A DNA stretch of 64,000 nucleotides, from assembly GCA_022793995.1 (NCBI GenBank), contig JAAWDY010000014.1, positions 20,694 through 84,693 on the forward strand, given 5' to 3'. Below the pieces are notes generated by a model that had not been told where the DNA came from, ran no database searches, and saw only the letters and a list, made by a program, of their open reading frames with translations. This stretch comes from Coprococcus sp. (lineage in GTDB: Bacteria; Bacillota; Clostridia; Lachnospirales; Lachnospiraceae). Shown here piece by piece: positions 9,401 to 16,578 of the stretch. A program made the position numbers and the translations under genes. Each line of letters opens with the position of its first letter. The first letter of the stretch is position 1.

Positions 9401-9963
9401 CGACCACGAGGGATTTCCAGCTGGATGAAGAAACCGGACGGACGAAGGTGCGTGATGGAGCAAAAGAGACTCTGGGCGGGATGATTATAACCAAGACAAT
9501 CAAGTATACGAAGACGAATCAGACTATGGCGTTCATCACCATTGAGGATCTGATGGGGACGGTGGAGGTGGTGATCTTCCCAAGAGATTATGAAAAGAAC
9601 CAGCAGTATCTACAGGAGGATAACAAAATATTCGTGCGGGGACGGGTTTCCGAGGAAGACGACAATGCAAGCAAATTGATCTGCGAGGCTGTCATTCCGT
9701 TTGAGCAGACCCGACGGGAGCTGTGGATTCAGTATAAAGATAAGGCGGCGTTTTTGGAGGATGAGGAGAATCTTTACCGGATGCTTTCGGACAGCGAAGG
9801 TGAGGACGAAGTTGTGATCTACTGTAAGGCAGAGCGTGCGGTAAAACGTCTGCCGAGGAACAAGAGTATCCGAATCGAGCCGGGAATTTTAAGCAGGTTG
9901 ACGAATTATTATGGAGAATCTTGTGCAAAAGTTGTGGAAAAAGCGATTGAAAACCATTGGTAA
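6487..9963 (+). CDS. dnaE: DNA polymerase III subunit alpha (DnaE)
   Basis: Replicative DNA polymerase subunit. At 1158 residues it matches the usual DnaE1 length. Visible domains: N-terminal PHP domain (HLHVHTEYSLLDG, residues 5-17), finger/palm region with GRGSAAGS near residue 360 and catalytic PDIDIDF near 397-403, a helix-hairpin-helix region, and a C-terminal OB fold (GGMIITKTIKYTKTNQTMAF, about residue 998). The start is GTG at 6487 with GGAGGG 10 nt before it. pfkA follows 50 nt after the stop, a dnaE-pfkA order that is common in Firmicutes. Confidence 0.97.
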   Translation: MNFAHLHVHTEYSLLDGSNKITEYVSRVKELGMTAAAITDHGVMFGVIDFYRAAKAAGINPVLGCEVYVAPESRFDKEAVGKSEDRYYHLVLLAENNTGYANLTKIVSRGFTEGYYYKPRVDYELLEEYHEGLIALSACLAGEVQKNLARGMYEEGKKAALKYQDIFGKGNFFLELQDHGIPEQRTVNQQLLRLAQDIGIDLVATNDVHYTYAEDEKPHDILLCMQTGKKLADEDRMRYEGGQYYVKSPEEMAELFPYAPEALENTQRIADRCHVEIEFGVTKLPRFDVPEGYTSWEYLNKLCFEGLQRRYENPGSELIERLNYELGVIKNMGYVDYFLIVWDFIHFAKENGIVVGPGRGSAAGSIVAYTLEITNIDPIRYQLLFERFLNPERISMPDIDIDFCFERRQEVIDYVVRKYGKERVVQIVTFGTLQARGVLRDVGRVMDMPYAFVDSIAKMIPKEPNITLTRALEMNSELRKLYGEDAQVKELIDMAKRLEGLPRHTSTHAAGVVISQKAVDEYVPLALGTDDAVVTQFTMTTLEELGLLKMDFLGLRTLTVIRDAVRLIKESAGETISVEDLDYNDEAVFALLGSGKTDGVFQLESAGMKSFMKELKPRSLEDIIAGIALYRPGPMDFIPQYVKGKNHSELITYDCPQLESILSPTYGCIVYQEQVMQIVRDLAGYSLGRSDLVRRAMSKKKSDVMLRERQNFVYGNQEEGIPGCIANGIPEHVANKIFDEMIDFAKYAFNKSHAAAYAVVAYQTAYLKYYHPVEFMAALMTSVIDNPGKVAEYIYSCRQMGIEILSPDINRGAGYFTVDGGNIRYGLAAIKSVGRPVIESILEERRERGAFRDLRDFMERVSGKEVNKRAVENFIKSGAFDGLRGTRKQKMMIYVRIMDQVNQDKKYSMAGQISLFDIVDEEQKKAFEITMPDVGEYQKETLLAFEKEVLGVYLSGHPLEEYEEKWRKNITATTRDFQLDEETGRTKVRDGAKETLGGMIITKTIKYTKTNQTMAFITIEDLMGTVEVVIFPRDYEKNQQYLQEDNKIFVRGRVSEEDDNASKLICEAVIPFEQTRRELWIQYKDKAAFLEDEENLYRMLSDSEGEDEVVIYCKAERAVKRLPRNKSIRIEPGILSRLTNYYGESCAKVVEKAIENHW

Positions 9964-10013
9964 AAGGGTTAAAATGAACGTAAAAAACAGGTGTGGACAC
10001 GGAGGGAAGGATC

Positions 10014-10991
10014 ATGGCAGAAAAAATTATACGGACGATCGGGGTGCTGACAAGCGGCGGGGACGCGCCGGGAATGAACGCGGCAATCCGTGCGGTGGTT
10101 CGTACAGCGCTGGGAAAAGGCCTGAAAGTTCGGGGGATCAGAAGAGGATACTCCGGGCTTCTGAATGAAGAGATCATTGATTTAAGCGCAAGGGATGTTT
10201 CCGATACGATCCAGCGCGGAGGGACAATCCTCCAGACCGCGCGCTGCGAGGAGATGCGCACGGTAGAAGGGCAGCAGAAAGCGGCGGCGATCTGTAAGAA
10301 ATATGGAATTGACGGATTAGTCGTCATCGGCGGAGACGGTTCGTTTAAAGGGGCGCAGAAGCTTTCCGATTATGGAGTGAACACGATCGGACTTCCAGGG
10401 ACGATCGATTTGGATATCGCTTGTACGGAATATACGATTGGCTTTGATACAGCGGTCAATACAGCAATGGAAGCGATCGATAAGGTACGTGACACCTCAA
10501 CTTCCCATGAACGGTGCAGTATCATTGAAGTCATGGGGCGCGACGCCGGATATTTGGCGTTATGGTGCGGGATTGCCAACGGTGCGGAGAGAATTCTGCT
10601 TCCAGAAGAGCATGACTATGATGAAGCAAAGATCGTGGAGGACATTAAGGAAAACAGAAAGCGCGGTAAGAAACATTATATCATCATCAATGCAGAGGGA
10701 ATCGGAGATTCCATGAATATGGCGAAGCGGATTGAAGAGGAGACAGGCATGGAGACTCGGGCAACTGTCCTGGGACACATGCAGCGTGGCGGAAGCCCTA
10801 CGGCAAAAGACAGGGTGTACGCGTCCATCATGGGAGCGCTTGCGGTGGAACTTCTGATGCAGGGAAAGACAAACCGGGTAGTAGGTTATCGTCACGGAGA
10901 ATATATTGATTTTGATATTGACGAGGCTCTGGCAATGCAGAAAGGAATTCCGCAGTTCCAGTATGATATCGCAAGACAGCTTGCACTGTGA
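10014..10991 (+). CDS. pfkA: ATP-dependent 6-phosphofructokinase
   Basis: Glycolytic phosphorylation of fructose 6-phosphate. The 325-residue product starts at the ATG at 10014 (GGAGGG 7 nt upstream); an in-frame GTG at 9993 is a weaker start. Motifs seen: GVLTSGGDAPGMNAAIR at the N-terminus, ATP site VIGGDGSFKGA, catalytic PGTIDLD, substrate-binding MGRDAGYLALW and LGHMQRGGSPTAKDR. In Escherichia coli PfkA the catalytic segment is PGTIDND, so Asn is replaced by Leu here while both aspartates are kept. A strong terminator follows the gene. Confidence 0.96.
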   Translation: MAEKIIRTIGVLTSGGDAPGMNAAIRAVVRTALGKGLKVRGIRRGYSGLLNEEIIDLSARDVSDTIQRGGTILQTARCEEMRTVEGQQKAAAICKKYGIDGLVVIGGDGSFKGAQKLSDYGVNTIGLPGTIDLDIACTEYTIGFDTAVNTAMEAIDKVRDTSTSHERCSIIEVMGRDAGYLALWCGIANGAERILLPEEHDYDEAKIVEDIKENRKRGKKHYIIINAEGIGDSMNMAKRIEEETGMETRATVLGHMQRGGSPTAKDRVYASIMGALAVELLMQGKTNRVVGYRHGEYIDFDIDEALAMQKGIPQFQYDIARQLAL

Positions 10992-11010
10992 TTATCGAGT
11001 GAAAAATTAG

Positions 11011-11047
11011 GCGTTACAGCCCGGAACATAAGGGCTGTAACGCTTTT
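11011..11047 (+). terminator. rho-independent terminator after pfkA
   Basis: Perfect 12-bp stem GCGTTACAGCCC / GGGCTGTAACGC with a 9-nt loop and TTTTTT tail. Confidence 0.92.
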
Positions 11048-11069
11048 TTACGAAAGTTCGGAAGAGCTA

Positions 11070-11098
11070 TTGACAGGGGGTTAAGGATTATATATAAT
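11070..11098 (+). promoter_or_regulatory. consensus sigma-A promoter of the TetR gene
   Basis: TTGACA at 11070-11075, 17-bp spacer, TATAAT at 11093-11098. The candidate operator starts immediately after the -10 box. Confidence 0.9.
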
Positions 11099-11120
11099 GA
11101 CTATACAAGTGGGAATAGTC
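11099..11120. promoter_or_regulatory. candidate TetR operator, copy 1
   Basis: Inverted repeat GACTAT-N10-ATAGTC spanning 22 bp over the expected transcription start of the TetR gene. A second 22-bp site with the same half-sites and spacing lies before the ABC operon at 11770-11791. Confidence 0.65.
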
Positions 11121-11136
11121 AAATGGGGGGATTGAT

Positions 11137-11727
11137 GTGCCAAAAAGCTATTCGGAGCAGGAACGGGAATATATCAGGAAGCGATTAAAAGAAGAAGCCG
11201 CGAAATGCCTTGCGAGATATGGCGTCCGCCGTACGACAGTAGACGAGCTCGTGAAGCGGGTCAATATTCCCAAAGGAACATTCTATCTCTTTTATAAATC
11301 GAAAGAACTTCTTCTGTTTGAAGTGATCCAGGAACAGCAGAGAAGCATCAACGATAAACTGTACCAGGCCATTTCTGATATTGTTGATACATCATTTTCA
11401 GCAGAAAAGCTGACTGATGTGATTTTCGAGTTTTACAAAAAGACAGAGGAAATGCTGATTTTAGGGATGCTCAATGTAGACGAAGTGGAACTGCTTGCGC
11501 GTAAGCTGCCACGGGAGATCGTGGAGGAACATTTACAGGACGATACCGACACGATCGAAAAGATGCTTGCCCTGTTCCCTGTAAAAAGAGAAGTAGACAT
11601 AAAGGTCATCAGTTCTGCATTCCATGCGGTCTATTACGCAACGCTGCATAAAGCGGAGATTGGTGAAGAACATTATGATAAGGCGTTGCGTGTTTTGATC
11701 TATGGTATTGTAACGCAGATCGTATAA
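11137..11727 (+). CDS. TetR/AcrR family transcriptional regulator of the adjacent ABC exporter
   Basis: A 196-residue one-domain-plus-ligand-pocket repressor. The helix-turn-helix is plain: TVDELVKRVNIPKGTFYLFYKSKELLLFEV at about residues 32-61. The start is GTG at 11137 with a GGGGGG-type binding site. A consensus promoter and a 22-bp inverted repeat lie directly upstream, suggesting autorepression, and a similar site precedes the ABC operon 85 bp after its stop. The likely job is to sense a drug-like or peptide ligand and release the exporter genes. The ligand is unknown. Confidence 0.88.
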   Translation: MPKSYSEQEREYIRKRLKEEAAKCLARYGVRRTTVDELVKRVNIPKGTFYLFYKSKELLLFEVIQEQQRSINDKLYQAISDIVDTSFSAEKLTDVIFEFYKKTEEMLILGMLNVDEVELLARKLPREIVEEHLQDDTDTIEKMLALFPVKREVDIKVISSAFHAVYYATLHKAEIGEEHYDKALRVLIYGIVTQIV

Positions 11728-11769
11728 TAGAGTCCGGCTGCGGGCCGGACTTAAAACAAATCGTTAATT

Positions 11770-11791
11770 GACTATTAAAATAAATTCAGTC
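11770..11791. promoter_or_regulatory. candidate TetR operator, copy 2, before ABC operon
   Basis: GACTAT-N10-TCAGTC, 22 bp, matching the site at 11099-11120 in both half-sites and spacing. It overlaps a plausible -35 (TTGACT at 11768) with TATGAT at 11793 as -10, though the spacer is 19 bp. Confidence 0.6.
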
Positions 11792-11812
11792 ATATGATAT
11801 AAGGAGGAATAT

Positions 11813-12661
11813 ATGATACACGTCAGCAATCTTTCGTTCAGCTATACGAAAAGGTCTTTTATTTCCAACATGAATTTTTCTGTTGCAGAAGGGGAGATCT
11901 TTGGCTTTTTGGGACCGTCCGGGGCGGGGAAAAGTACATTGCAGAAAATCCTGATCGGAATGCTAAGGACCTATCAAGGCTCCGCAGTGGTGAATGGTAT
12001 TGAGTGCAAAAAGCGAACAAAGCATTTTTATGAGAATATCGGGGTTGACTTTGAGTTTTCAACAATGTATGAAAAACTGACGGCAAAAGAGAATTTGCAT
12101 TTTTTTTCATCGTTGTATGAAAGAAAACCGCGCCCAGTCGATGAACTTTTGGAAATGGTCGGACTGGAGCATGACGCGGATAAACGTGTAGCTGATTATT
12201 CAAAGGGTATGAAATCCCGTTTGAACTTTATAAAAGCGTTGCTGCACGACCCTATTTTACTTTGTCTTGACGAGCCAATGAGCGGACTTGACCCCACAAA
12301 CAGCCGTGTGGTGAAAAATATGATCTTAGAGGAAAAGACAAAAGGGAAGACGATTCTGTTAACGACGCACAATATGCAGGACGCATCCGAACTTTGTGAT
12401 AGAGTAGCGTTTATTGTGGATGGAAAAATAAGCGCTCTGGATAGTCCGCATAACTTGATTATGTCAAAGGGCGCGGCAACCGTAACTTACACATGGGTTG
12501 GAGAAGATGGGGAGCATAGCGCAAGCTGCCCACTTAGGAGCCTATCTTCAGATGAACGGCTGAGAGACTTGATTCATGAAAATCGTCTGCAGTCCATTCA
12601 TAGCAGCGAGCCGACCTTAAATGATATTTTTGTCGATATTACAGGGAGGACACTGTTATGA
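11813..12661 (+). CDS. ABC transporter ATP-binding protein
   Basis: Cytoplasmic ATPase of a three-gene exporter. Walker A GPSGAGKST (about residues 34-42), signature YSKGMKSRLNF, Walker B LLCLDEPMSGLDP and switch LLTTHNMQDA are all present; 282 residues include a C-terminal accessory region. It is preceded by AAGGAGG and overlaps the next gene by 4 nt. The pattern of one ATPase and two dissimilar permeases resembles fluoroquinolone/drug export ABC systems of the DrrAB or Rv2686c-2688c kind. The substrate is not known. Control by the upstream TetR gene is inferred from matching operators. Confidence 0.9.
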   Translation: MIHVSNLSFSYTKRSFISNMNFSVAEGEIFGFLGPSGAGKSTLQKILIGMLRTYQGSAVVNGIECKKRTKHFYENIGVDFEFSTMYEKLTAKENLHFFSSLYERKPRPVDELLEMVGLEHDADKRVADYSKGMKSRLNFIKALLHDPILLCLDEPMSGLDPTNSRVVKNMILEEKTKGKTILLTTHNMQDASELCDRVAFIVDGKISALDSPHNLIMSKGAATVTYTWVGEDGEHSASCPLRSLSSDERLRDLIHENRLQSIHSSEPTLNDIFVDITGRTLL

Positions 12662-13338
12662 GGCTGCGGAGTCTGTTTTTATTGGATATGCGTTTTCAGG
12701 CAAAATATGGTTTTTACTTTTTATATGCAGTATTGACTGGCATCTACGTGATTATTCTTTTGGCGATTCCTGAAAGTTGGCGGGAAAATGCTGCCGTCAT
12801 TTTAATTTTTTCCGACCCGGCGGCAATGGGATTGTTCTTTATGGGAGCGATCGTCCTTTTGGAAAAAAATCAGCATACGCCGTGCGCATACGCAGTTTCA
12901 CCGATCCGGGCAGAGGAATACATAATTGCTAAGACCGCGTCATTGTCAACTGTTTCGCTTGCGGTCGCCGCCATATTAGCGATAGACGCAAATGTAGATG
13001 GATTATGCGTTATATTGCTAGGTACAGTTATATCCAGTGTGATATGTACCCTTTGCGGAATAATCATTGCAGTTAAAATAAGAAGCCTTAATCAGTTTAT
13101 TTTATGGACGGCGCCGGTCGAGGCCGTATGTTTTGTTCCTGCCATCTTACATTTGTTCAAGGTCACGCCGGCATGGCTGCGGTATTATCCCGCCAATGTT
13201 TGCATGGATATGGTTTCAGGCCATGTGCCGTCTGTAGCAGGTTTTTTGGGCGTAATAGCAGTGACGGCGATTTTGTTTATCTTTTCAAGGCGTTGTGTCC
13301 TCAAAATGTGGGATCGCATAGGAGGTGTAAAGCTATGA
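12658..13338 (+). CDS. ABC transporter permease (drug-export type)
   Basis: A 226-residue protein with six hydrophobic segments, overlapping the ATPase gene (ATGA) upstream and the second permease downstream (ATGA). It resembles the FPrm-type fluoroquinolone-export permeases in size and topology, which is a weak assignment made by reading. Membrane half-transporter of the TetR-controlled exporter. Confidence 0.78.
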   Translation: MRLRSLFLLDMRFQAKYGFYFLYAVLTGIYVIILLAIPESWRENAAVILIFSDPAAMGLFFMGAIVLLEKNQHTPCAYAVSPIRAEEYIIAKTASLSTVSLAVAAILAIDANVDGLCVILLGTVISSVICTLCGIIIAVKIRSLNQFILWTAPVEAVCFVPAILHLFKVTPAWLRYYPANVCMDMVSGHVPSVAGFLGVIAVTAILFIFSRRCVLKMWDRIGGVKL

Positions 13339-14045
13339 AGGCAGTCCGGCTGAGTTTTTTTCAAATGGCAGTAGCTATGCGGCGAGATATGATGCTATAC
13401 GCAGCCTGCCTGACGCCAATCCTGGCTGGTTTTTTCTTTCGGTTTGCCATACCCATTTTGGAGGCTCTTTTAATGGAGCATTTCCAGATACCGGAAGTCA
13501 TTTCCCCCTATTACAAGTTGATCGATATATTTTTTGCGATGCTGTCGCCCACGATGTTTTGTTTTGTCTCGGCGATGGTTTCTTTAGAAGAGGCTGATGA
13601 GAAGACAGCGGGATACCTCTTCATCACGCCTTTAGGGAAGACGGGCTATCTGATCGCACGGTTTGGCATACCTGCCTCCGCCGCCCTCCTTGTAACCATG
13701 ATTCTGCTTCCTTGTTTTAAACTGACAGTTTTTTCGCCGCTTTCTATTTTATTATTTGTGGCTGCAGGAACTTTGCAAGGCGTGATCGTCGCGTTGCTGG
13801 TCCTGACCCTTTCGTCAAACCGGTTAGAAGGCATGGCGGTGACAAAACTGTTCACACTGACTATTTTCGGCGCGGCCATCCCGTTTTTTATCAAAGATAA
13901 TATACAGTATGTACTGTTTATACTCCCATCGTTTTGGATAGGGAAAGCGGCCTGCGAGGATACATTGCTTTATATAGTTCCGGCTTTAGCATTATCGGCT
14001 GTGTGGATTTATTTCTTATTAAAATGGTACTTGCGTAAAATATAG
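13335..14045 (+). CDS. ABC transporter permease, second subunit
   Basis: A 236-residue membrane protein beginning MKAVRLSFFQMAVAMRRDMM. The start at 13335 is chosen because GGAGG lies 9 nt upstream and the ATG overlaps the stop of the first permease; the open frame itself extends further upstream but that part is antisense to the permease reading. Six hydrophobic segments are visible. It is the last gene of the exporter operon. Confidence 0.78.
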   Translation: MKAVRLSFFQMAVAMRRDMMLYAACLTPILAGFFFRFAIPILEALLMEHFQIPEVISPYYKLIDIFFAMLSPTMFCFVSAMVSLEEADEKTAGYLFITPLGKTGYLIARFGIPASAALLVTMILLPCFKLTVFSPLSILLFVAAGTLQGVIVALLVLTLSSNRLEGMAVTKLFTLTIFGAAIPFFIKDNIQYVLFILPSFWIGKAACEDTLLYIVPALALSAVWIYFLLKWYLRKI

Positions 14046-14089
14046 AAATATAGAAAAACAGGGAAAACAATACTATTTTTCGACGGGTA

Positions 14090-14206
14090 TGCTATAATAA
14101 GAGCGTTACCGCCCCTATACTGGTAACAGGAAGGGGATGTATCATTTGACTTTGCTCCTATCTCTTTGCCTGTCGGCATTATAGCATATGTAAGATTCGA
14201 TTGCAA
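14090..14206. other. face-to-face promoters around a tiny hydrophobic reading frame (candidate type I toxin-antitoxin-like locus)
   Basis: On the + strand an extended -10 TGCTATAAT lies at 14090-14098; on the - strand TTGCAA at 14201-14206, a 17-bp spacer and TATAAT at 14178-14183, also with a TGC extension. Transcripts would overlap by about 65 nt. Between them, + strand 14137-14184 encodes a 15-residue leucine-rich peptide (MYHLTLLLSLCLSAL) after AGGAAGGGG, and the - strand has a 17-codon frame (MIHPLPVTSIGAVTLLL) after TAGGAG. The promoters are seen; the function is conjecture. Confidence 0.4.
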
Positions 14207-14427
14207 ATGTACTTGAATGTTTGGTTAATTCAGGATTTACATGGATTTACACTTGTGGGACTCTGCTGAAAAGCGAAAAATCCTGAGTCATGCTTGGAAT
14301 ATCACATAGAATATGATATGATATATAAACTTAGAATAAGAGTGGGGGGTGAAAATATAGAAAAATACCAGAGCACTGAATGTCCGGGGGATATGCGTTT
14401 AGTGCCGACCGAAGCGGAGTATAGACC

Positions 14428-14475
14428 GTGGGAGTGCATAGCACGGAACAATCCGTATGGCATTTTTTGACCCCA
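14428..14475 (+). repeat. family 2 repeat, partial copy (right end)
   Basis: Contains the right-end module of family 2: GTGGGAGTGCATAGCACGG then AACAATCC and TGGCAT followed by TTTTTTGACCCC. The left part is absent or unrecognisable. The 14210-14427 stretch before it shows AT-rich sequence and nothing I can name. Confidence 0.7.
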
Positions 14476-14511
14476 ACAGAGAATTGTAATAACAGATTGG
14501 AGTCTAAAAAT

Positions 14512-15027
14512 ATGGATGTGAAAAATATAATTGTCTTGCCTTATGATGAAAAATGGGTTGATGATTTCATTAAAATAAAAGCCGAGTTGGAAGAAATAAT
14601 ATCAGACCTTATTATTGGAGTCGAACATGTGGGTAGTACCTCTGTCAGAGGCTTATCTGCAAAGCCGATTATTGATATTGATGTCGTTATTAAAGATTAT
14701 TCTATATTTAACAAAGTTGTGAAACGCTTAGCTTCTATCGGGTATATTTATGAGGGAGATTTGGAGATAGAGGGCAGAGAAGCATTTCGGTATGACAATA
14801 AGCCACATTTACAAGAACATCATGTATATGTGTGTCCAGAGCAATCGAGGGAATTGCACAGACATATAACATTCAGAAACTATTTAAGAACACACCCTGA
14901 AGCTGTCACAAAATATAGTAAAATTAAGTTGGAAGCTTCAAAGTTATATCCGAACGACATTGAAAAATACCTTAAACATAAATCTTCTGTTATTGAGGAA
15001 ATATATAAGCAGTGTGGATTGATTTAA
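14512..15027 (+). CDS. GrpB family protein (UPF0157)
   Basis: A 171-residue nucleotidyltransferase-fold protein. The family signature VEHVGSTSVRGLSAKPIIDIDVVI is present (about residues 32-55), as is HITFRNYLRTHPEAVTKYSKIK later on. The start at 14512 (MDVKNIIVLPYDEKW) is preceded by TTGGAG; the open frame continues upstream into a family 2 repeat but that is not coding. The biochemical role of GrpB proteins is not settled. Codons are more AT-rich than in the flanking housekeeping genes, which suggests separate acquisition. Confidence 0.87.
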   Translation: MDVKNIIVLPYDEKWVDDFIKIKAELEEIISDLIIGVEHVGSTSVRGLSAKPIIDIDVVIKDYSIFNKVVKRLASIGYIYEGDLEIEGREAFRYDNKPHLQEHHVYVCPEQSRELHRHITFRNYLRTHPEAVTKYSKIKLEASKLYPNDIEKYLKHKSSVIEEIYKQCGLI

Positions 15028-15049
15028 TATGATTATTTCAACAACTTAT

Positions 15050-15185
15050 ACTATATGAAACACATCGCCGAATAGGCGATTAGATTCACGAGTCCCGAGT
15101 GCTGATGCACGAGGGATACTATATGAAACACATCGCCGAATAGGCGATTAGATTCACGAGTCCCGAGTGCTGTTGCACGAGGGAT
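15050..15185 (+). repeat. family 1 repeat, exact 68-bp tandem pair
   Basis: Two units of 68 bp, 15050-15117 and 15118-15185, differ at one base. Each has hairpin ATCGCC-GAATA-GGCGAT and a second hairpin TCCCgaGTGC-TGTT-GCACgaGGGA. The same unit in reverse lies at 57797-57853. From 15186 to 15437 I see no gene; the stretch is AT-rich with no clear signal beyond the weak ribosome binding site of the next gene. Confidence 0.9.
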
Positions 15186-15437
15186 AGTTTGTGAAACTGG
15201 TTCCAAATTCCGCATTGGTTTCCTAAACAAAATTGCTTGCAATGTGAATTGGAACATATTGCTATTATCCGCAGTTACATAGCAAGTGTTATCAATGCCG
15301 AAATAAAATGATAACATTAGCTCATATAGGCAGGATAATATGGATATATCAAATAATCAAAAGAACTACGAACATGACAGAGAATAGTATCTAAACAAAA
15401 TTGATTAGCGGTTGTCGAGCTGGAATAGGAAAAATAT

Positions 15438-15893
15438 ATGACAAAAAAAGTATTATTGACAATTTCGGGACTCCATATAATGGAGATGGCGGGGGACGAT
15501 TCAGAGGAGAGCGAGCCGATCGAGGTAATCACCCCGGCCAGCTATTACCTCAAAAATGGAAAACACTATATTCTTTATGATGAAGTGATGGAGGGAAGCT
15601 CCAAAGTAACGAAAAACAAGATCAAGATCACGGGGAATGAGGCGCTGGAGATCATAAAGAGCGGAGCGACATCCTCCCACATGGTATTTGAGAAAAATAG
15701 GATGAACGCTACGAGCTATGAGACGCCTTACGGGGAGATCCAGGTGGGGGTCTTTACAAAGTCGATGTGCGTTGAGGAGAGCGAGGACTACATCGGCGTG
15801 GAAGTGGAGTACGGCCTGGATGTGAACAGCGAGTCGGTGGCGGACTGTCATATCAGTCTGTCCGTACGGCCTGGGAACGCAAGGGTACTGTAA
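15438..15893 (+). CDS. DUF1934 domain-containing protein (lipocalin-like, YwiB type)
   Basis: The 151-residue product begins MTKKVLLTISGLHIM and keeps the family pattern of a small beta-barrel: a first strand, YYLKNGKHYILYDEVMEGS, then TPYGEIQVGVFTKSM and a closing VNSESVADCHISLSVRP. The relatives are small cytoplasmic proteins of unknown function near argS or murein genes in Firmicutes. The binding site is weak (AATAGG), so expression may be modest. A terminator follows at once. Confidence 0.85.
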   Translation: MTKKVLLTISGLHIMEMAGDDSEESEPIEVITPASYYLKNGKHYILYDEVMEGSSKVTKNKIKITGNEALEIIKSGATSSHMVFEKNRMNATSYETPYGEIQVGVFTKSMCVEESEDYIGVEVEYGLDVNSESVADCHISLSVRPGNARVL

Positions 15894-15898
15894 AAATA

Positions 15899-15934
15899 CC
15901 CCTCCGGAAATCCATCCCGGAGGGGCTTTCTTTT
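15899..15934. terminator. bidirectional terminator between convergent genes
   Basis: Stem CCCCTCCGG / CCGGAGGGG with a 9-nt loop and TTTCTTTT downstream. It separates the DUF1934 gene from the convergent membrane protein gene, whose stop lies inside it. Confidence 0.85.
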
Positions 15935-16442
15935 ATCCTTTTTTATTTTTCTTCGTATCCTTCGGCGTCTCTTTTACCTCTTTCAGCTCTTTGTCCGCCT
16001 TATCCCGAAGCTTTGCAAAAAAACCTTTCTTTTTCTTCGGCGTCTCCAACGGGCCTCTTACGCCCCTGACTGCGGTTATGTAGATGCCGCTCACAGTAGC
16101 CTTGACTTCCTTCTTGACAGGAATCAGTTCGTAGACCTTCTCGTCGCACATCAGTGTCATGATCCTCGGCCCGACCTTGGCCTTCACGATCGGCACCTTG
16201 GAACGGCGCAGATACTTTGGAGTCTGTTCCAGGACAACGGCGGGTAGATTCGCGTCTTTTAGGCGCATCCGGGCTTTGTCGATAATCAGCATGGACATCT
16301 GCTGCGCGGAAGCAGCGATCATCTCTTCCTGCTCTTCCTGCTTTTTCTGCATCTTCTTTCCCAGAAAATACAGGGCGATGACAGCGGCGATTAAAATACC
16401 TAAAATCACTAATAAAACAATAGTTACTGTATTCACAGGCAA
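15933..16442 (-). CDS. hypothetical membrane-anchored protein
   Basis: A 169-residue protein I do not recognise as a named family. An N-terminal membrane helix (VTIVLLVILGILIAAVIALYFLG, about residues 6-28) is followed by a charged linker, a compact middle part (DKARMRLKDANLPAVVLEQTPKYLRRSKVPIVKAKVGPRIM) and a lysine-rich tail with about 16 lysines in the last 35 residues. The layout suggests a cytoplasmic domain anchored to the membrane. The basic tail could contact nucleic acid or lipid, which is inference only. It stands alone, convergent with DUF1934. Confidence 0.75.
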   Translation of the reverse strand: MPVNTVTIVLLVILGILIAAVIALYFLGKKMQKKQEEQEEMIAASAQQMSMLIIDKARMRLKDANLPAVVLEQTPKYLRRSKVPIVKAKVGPRIMTLMCDEKVYELIPVKKEVKATVSGIYITAVRGVRGPLETPKKKKGFFAKLRDKADKELKEVKETPKDTKKNKKG

Positions 16443-16578
16443 TCCTCCTCAAAACATAATTCTTCATCCCACTAAGATATTGTAACATCCTTTGTGGACA
16501 AGCGCAAGAGATTTACTGTTTTCAATTTCACAGTTATGTGGTATACTGTTCATTACGGAAAACTTGGAGGTACAGACT

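Noticed and set aside
10386..10420. PfkA PGTIDLD in place of PGTIDND as a sign of an altered enzyme
   Set aside because: Both catalytic aspartates are kept and all other sites are normal, so a change of phosphoryl donor cannot be claimed from this residue alone.
15050..15185. possible CRISPR-like array
   Set aside because: The two units are identical over their full 68 bp with no variable spacers, and no cas genes are present.
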